A DNA stretch of 64,000 nucleotides, taken from contig NZ_CP045354.1 of assembly GCF_009363435.1 (NCBI RefSeq), positions 1,454,501 to 1,518,500 of the forward strand, in the 5' to 3' direction. How positions within the stretch are numbered: position 1 is the stretch's first letter; each line of letters begins with the position of its first letter. Origin of the DNA: Labrenzia sp. THAF82 (GTDB taxonomy: Bacteria; Pseudomonadota; Alphaproteobacteria; Rhizobiales; Stappiaceae). The translations under genes were made by a program, and so were the position numbers. The notes below the pieces were generated by a model. That model was not told the origin of the DNA. It was given only the letters and a program-made list of their open reading frames with translations, and searched no databases. Of this stretch, positions 61,348 through 64,000 are shown in pieces.

Positions 61348-62435
61348 GCCTTGCCTCCCTCAACCAAAGTTTTTGCCAGCTGCCGGAACACGGAAGCTTC
61401 AGGCGCGTCCGGCGTCTTGACCGCAAGCGGTGTGCCACCGTCTCCGGCAAGGCGAATGTTCAAGTGCAAAGGTACTTCGGCCAGAAGCGGGACGCCCAGC
61501 TTTTCTGCCTCTGCGGCGACGCCGCCATGACCGAACACGTGCTCTTCGTGACCGCATTTGGAGCAGATATGAGTCGACATGTTTTCTATCATTCCGACGA
61601 TCGGCACATTCATCTGCTGAAACATGTCGATGCCTTTGCGGGCATCCAGCAGTGCCACGTCCTGAGGCGTGGAGACAATGATAGCGCCATCGACAATGAA
61701 CTTCTGGCTGAGGGTCATCTGAACATCGCCGGTGCCAGGCGGCAAATCGACGATCAGGACATCCAATGCACCCCATTGAACTTGTGACATCATTTGCTGA
61801 AGTGCGCCCATCAGCATTGGACCACGCCAGACAACGGCCTTATCACCGGAAGTCATCAGCCCGATGGAAATCAGGGTAACTCCGTGATTGCGGAGCGGCA
61901 GGATCATCTGGCCGTCAGGTGACGTCGGTCGTCCGGAGATGCCGAGCATCTTTGGTTGCGAGGGACCATAGACATCCGCATCCAGTAGTCCAACCTTGCG
62001 TCCTTCAGCTGCAAGCGCACAGGCAAGGTTTGCAGCGACGGTCGATTTGCCGACGCCGCCCTTTCCGGACGCGATCGCGATCACCCTGTCAATGCCTGGA
62101 ACCCTTTGCGGCCCTGAAGTGCCAGGTACCTGCGGAATGGGTTTGATCGGTTTGGGTTCCTGCGGATCCTGTTTGGGTTCCGGCTGTTCGGAATGGGACG
62201 TCATGACAATCTGGACGTCGTCGCACCCTTCCAGCGCCTTTAGCACCTGACTGGTGTGCGCCTCGAGCTTTTCCATTTCCGCCAAGCGTTTCGGGTCGAT
62301 CTCCAAGACAAGCCGGACCGAAGCGTCACGCACCTGAAGGGAGCGTATCATGCCTGAAGCTGCGATAGCTTCGCCGCTTGCCGGGTCCTTGACTGTCCCG
62401 AGGGCGGCCAGAACGGTTTCGCGTGTCAAAGGCAC
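61344..62435 (-). CDS. Mrp/NBP35 iron-sulfur carrier ATPase
   Basis: About 363 residues. An N-terminal MIP18-like domain (about 1-85) and a Pro-rich linker precede the deviant Walker A (ASGKGGVGKST). Then come DADVYGPSQPKMLG, VDLPPGTGDVQM and ICSKCG, the CxxC that binds a bridging [4Fe-4S] cluster in the dimer. Mrp proteins carry Fe-S clusters to target enzymes. I chose the GTG with AGGGG upstream; another GTG 24 bases earlier is possible. The gene follows DUF6494 in the same direction. Confidence 0.9.
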   Translation of the reverse strand: MPLTRETVLAALGTVKDPASGEAIAASGMIRSLQVRDASVRLVLEIDPKRLAEMEKLEAHTSQVLKALEGCDDVQIVMTSHSEQPEPKQDPQEPKPIKPIPQVPGTSGPQRVPGIDRVIAIASGKGGVGKSTVAANLACALAAEGRKVGLLDADVYGPSQPKMLGISGRPTSPDGQMILPLRNHGVTLISIGLMTSGDKAVVWRGPMLMGALQQMMSQVQWGALDVLIVDLPPGTGDVQMTLSQKFIVDGAIIVSTPQDVALLDARKGIDMFQQMNVPIVGMIENMSTHICSKCGHEEHVFGHGGVAAEAEKLGVPLLAEVPLHLNIRLAGDGGTPLAVKTPDAPEASVFRQLAKTLVEGGKA

Positions 62436-62442
62436 GTTTCGG

Positions 62443-62631
62443 TTACCCCTCGATCTCACCGGTCACGACATGTTCCATGCCAAGTTCTTCTATTGTCACA
62501 ACGGCTTTGACCTTGAAAGTCTTTCCGTCGGAGGAATCGGCCTCGCGAACGGCTTTTTCAATAGCCTGCTGCGAGGTCACACCGACCTGTTTCAGGAATT
62601 TTCTCATCGACATGTTGAAATCGTCGCTCAT
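62443..62631 (-). CDS. DUF6494-family small protein
   Basis: 62 residues. It shows the family pattern FNMSMRKFLKQVGVTSQQ and IEKAVREA, ending in a short beta-rich tail. DUF6494 proteins are small alphaproteobacterial proteins usually placed just before an Mrp gene. The start follows GGAGGAG, stronger than the upstream in-frame start. It probably begins the minus-strand operon DUF6494-mrp-ligase-DUF6505. Confidence 0.8.
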   Translation of the reverse strand: MSDDFNMSMRKFLKQVGVTSQQAIEKAVREADSSDGKTFKVKAVVTIEELGMEHVVTGEIEG

Positions 62632-62723
62632 CTTATTCTCCTCCGCAATCGTGAGTGGATTGACGGGCAGCAGATTTCGCACCTAACCTTGGGGCATTAG
62701 CCAGCGGCGTGAAGGAGGAGCGC

Positions 62724-63485
62724 GTGTGCTGCCGTGTCTTAATTGTGCTGTCCTGTGTTCTGGTTCTTCTGACGGGGACGAACCAGGGTGAGGCCCAGTC
62801 CCGGTCATTCCGCATGTCGGTTCCGGATACCCTTGTCGCGAGCGGTTTTCTGAAACACCTGCTCCCGCGCTTTTCGCTGAAGAACAGCATCCGAATCGAG
62901 CTTGTTGCGGTGGGTTCAGAAGCTGAAGTGCACTTGTCGACCGAGAACATCGGCCGTCCGGTCTTTTCCGGTCTTGGCGAAACGTGGTTTCTGGAGACGC
63001 AAGTTTCAGACAATGATCTGGTGGCGCGCTTTACCGATTGGCTCGCCAGCGACGTCGGTCGCAGAACCATCGAAACATTCAAGGCGGAAAGCGGGGCAAT
63101 TTTTGTGGCGGCGGTTGCAGAGGTCGAGGATACCGGGCCCATTGAAGTGACCGGTGACATTGTGCAAGGCGAAAAATTGGCTGTGATCCATTGCGGGCGC
63201 TGCCACATGGTCAATGAAGCCACAAGGCTGTCGACAATCGGTTCGTCGCCATCCTTTGCAGTCATGCGCAGCTTCGCCGACTGGCAAGCCCGTTTTGAGG
63301 CGTTTTTCGCGCTCAATCCGCACCCTTCTTTCACCATCATCGACGGAGTGACCGAACCGTTTGACGAAGCCAGACCGCCGCCAATGGTGCCGGTCGAATT
63401 GTCGCTCACCGACCTGGAAGCGATCCTGGCCTTCGTGACCCAGATCCCTCCAGCTGATCTCGGCGCACCTATCCAGTACCAGTGA
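62724..63485 (+). CDS. Periplasmic binding-domain-like / c-type heme protein
   Basis: About 253 residues with a signal peptide (hydrophobic RVLIVLSCVLVLL, ending GEA). The N-terminal 55 residues after it resemble the start of tungstate/molybdate receptors (SVPDTLVASGFLKHLLPRFS, ELVAVGSEAEVHLS). The C-terminal half contains one covalent heme-c motif, CGRCH, with a possible Met ligand in MVPVELSLTDLEAI. The GTG sits directly behind AAGGAGGAG. It is convergent with the partial 4Fe-4S gene. I know of no named family with both parts; the binding-domain resemblance is tentative. Confidence 0.65.
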   Translation: MCCRVLIVLSCVLVLLTGTNQGEAQSRSFRMSVPDTLVASGFLKHLLPRFSLKNSIRIELVAVGSEAEVHLSTENIGRPVFSGLGETWFLETQVSDNDLVARFTDWLASDVGRRTIETFKAESGAIFVAAVAEVEDTGPIEVTGDIVQGEKLAVIHCGRCHMVNEATRLSTIGSSPSFAVMRSFADWQARFEAFFALNPHPSFTIIDGVTEPFDEARPPPMVPVELSLTDLEAILAFVTQIPPADLGAPIQYQ

Positions 63486-63501
63486 GTTTGACTGTCAGGC
63501 C

Positions 63502-64000
63502 TCAATGGTCGCGCCGCTTGCTTATGTAGTCGTCCGTGGTGCGTACCGGTGTCCGTTCGCCATGGGCAAATGGGTTGTTTTCGGAGTGATACACCGAATT
63601 GACACGGCAATCGTCGCACATCTGGATCAGGCGGGCAGCCTTTTCGTTCTGGAACATTGAGTGCTTTCCGGCGAGCTTTTCCGTCAATCGTTCAACCGTT
63701 GAGCGAACACCGAAGGGTTTGCCGCATTCCACGCAGTTGAACGGTTCCTCTTCCTTCAACACATGCGGTCTGAGAGCATCGTCGGTCAAGTTCAGACGGG
63801 GATCGAGCGTCAAGGCGCTCTCCGGGCAGATATTCACGCAGATGCCGCATTGCAGGCAGGCATCTTCCTGAAAGCGCAGCTGAGGCTGGTCCGGGTTCTC
63901 CTTCAACGCACCAGACGGACACAGCGAAACGCAGGATAGGCACAAGGTGCAGCTGTCCACATTCAGTTGAACCGCGCCATAGGGTGCGCCCGCTGGCAGC
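63502..64000 (-). CDS. 4Fe-4S ferredoxin-type protein, C-terminal part (runs off window)
   Basis: Only the C-terminal 166 codons are inside the window; the frame stays open to the last base, so the start lies beyond it. Two ferredoxin motifs are clear (CTLCLSCVSLCP and CLQCGICVNICP), followed by a zinc-ribbon-like FNCVECGKPFG and CDDCR. Larger relatives are about 650 residues and sit near formate-dehydrogenase or TorD-type chaperone genes. It probably transfers electrons for, or helps assemble, such an enzyme. Confidence 0.75.
   Translation of the reverse strand, partial: LPAGAPYGAVQLNVDSCTLCLSCVSLCPSGALKENPDQPQLRFQEDACLQCGICVNICPESALTLDPRLNLTDDALRPHVLKEEEPFNCVECGKPFGVRSTVERLTEKLAGKHSMFQNEKAARLIQMCDDCRVNSVYHSENNPFAHGERTPVRTTDDYISKRRDH

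Noticed and set aside
1..64000. CRISPR arrays, tRNA/rRNA genes, insertion sequences, prophage
   Set aside because: I saw no regularly spaced repeats, no cloverleaf-like sequence with a CCA-type end, no transposase or integrase motifs and no long terminal inverted repeats.

Overview
The window looks like chromosomal DNA of a marine-type alphaproteobacterium, most likely Rhizobiales/Stappiaceae (Labrenzia/Roseibium-like) or a close relative. This is inferred from the moderately high GC, the tight operons with 1-, 4- and 8-base overlaps, the wealth of ABC and TRAP uptake systems, the rhizobial-type glycerol ABC transporter, and small alphaproteobacterial families such as DUF6494 and DUF6505. I found no rRNA, tRNA, CRISPR array, insertion sequence, prophage or clear pseudogene. 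The genus is a guess.

Layout. 1-3.3 kb: end of a sugar/compatible-solute ABC operon (permease, GH63-type hydrolase, MalK-like ATPase). 3.4-12.7 kb (minus): a secreted trypsin-like protease, then a transglutaminase / permuted ATP-grasp-alpha-E / transglutaminase-DUF2126 operon and a periplasmic binding protein. 13.3-17.8 kb: a complete branched-chain-amino-acid-type (HAAT) ABC operon. 17.9-18.9 kb: an SDR/epimerase. 19.4-25.4 kb: the complete glycerol ABC operon glpVSTPQU, closed by a hairpin. 25.5-27.1 kb: a BlaI-like repressor with an M56 membrane protease. 27.3-28.4 kb: an SGNH-hydrolase-like protein. 28.8-34.1 kb: hoxFUYHW, a bidirectional NAD-linked [NiFe] hydrogenase with its protease, preceded by an FNR/FixK-like box.

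34.1-40.3 kb (minus) holds the least understood block. It is a translationally coupled operon encoding a PhoU-like/aminoglycoside-kinase-like fusion, an ATP-grasp enzyme, an HprK-related kinase, a histidine phosphatase, a metallophosphoesterase and a small amphi-Trp domain protein. It matches the uncharacterised 'GAK' family set (ATP-grasp, amphi-Trp, HPr-kinase-related) and reads like a phosphorylation/dephosphorylation circuit of unknown substrate.

40.6-43.0 kb: a GH4 alpha-galactosidase divergent from a MelR-like AraC regulator. 43.0-52.3 kb: an RpiR regulator divergent from a catabolic operon (N-formylglutamate-amidohydrolase-like enzyme, TRAP transporter, gamma-glutamyl ligase of the glutamine-synthetase fold, aldehyde dehydrogenase, iron alcohol dehydrogenase). 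This suggests uptake and gamma-glutamylated breakdown of an amine or amino alcohol. 52.3-59.9 kb: miscellaneous genes (membrane-anchored AraC regulator, secreted alpha/beta hydrolase, beta-carbonic anhydrase, an NmrA-like/TetR pair with twin operators, a small membrane protein, a PhzF-like enzyme, PPK2). 60.2-64 kb: Mrp/NBP35, a biotin/lipoate-ligase-like protein, DUF6505, DUF6494, a c-type-heme protein and the end of a 4Fe-4S protein, a neighbourhood I associate with molybdo/tungsto-enzyme (formate dehydrogenase) assembly.

All functions come from reading translated sequences and remembered family motifs; no database search was run. Start codons were chosen by ribosome-binding-site fit and family length, and alternatives are stated.
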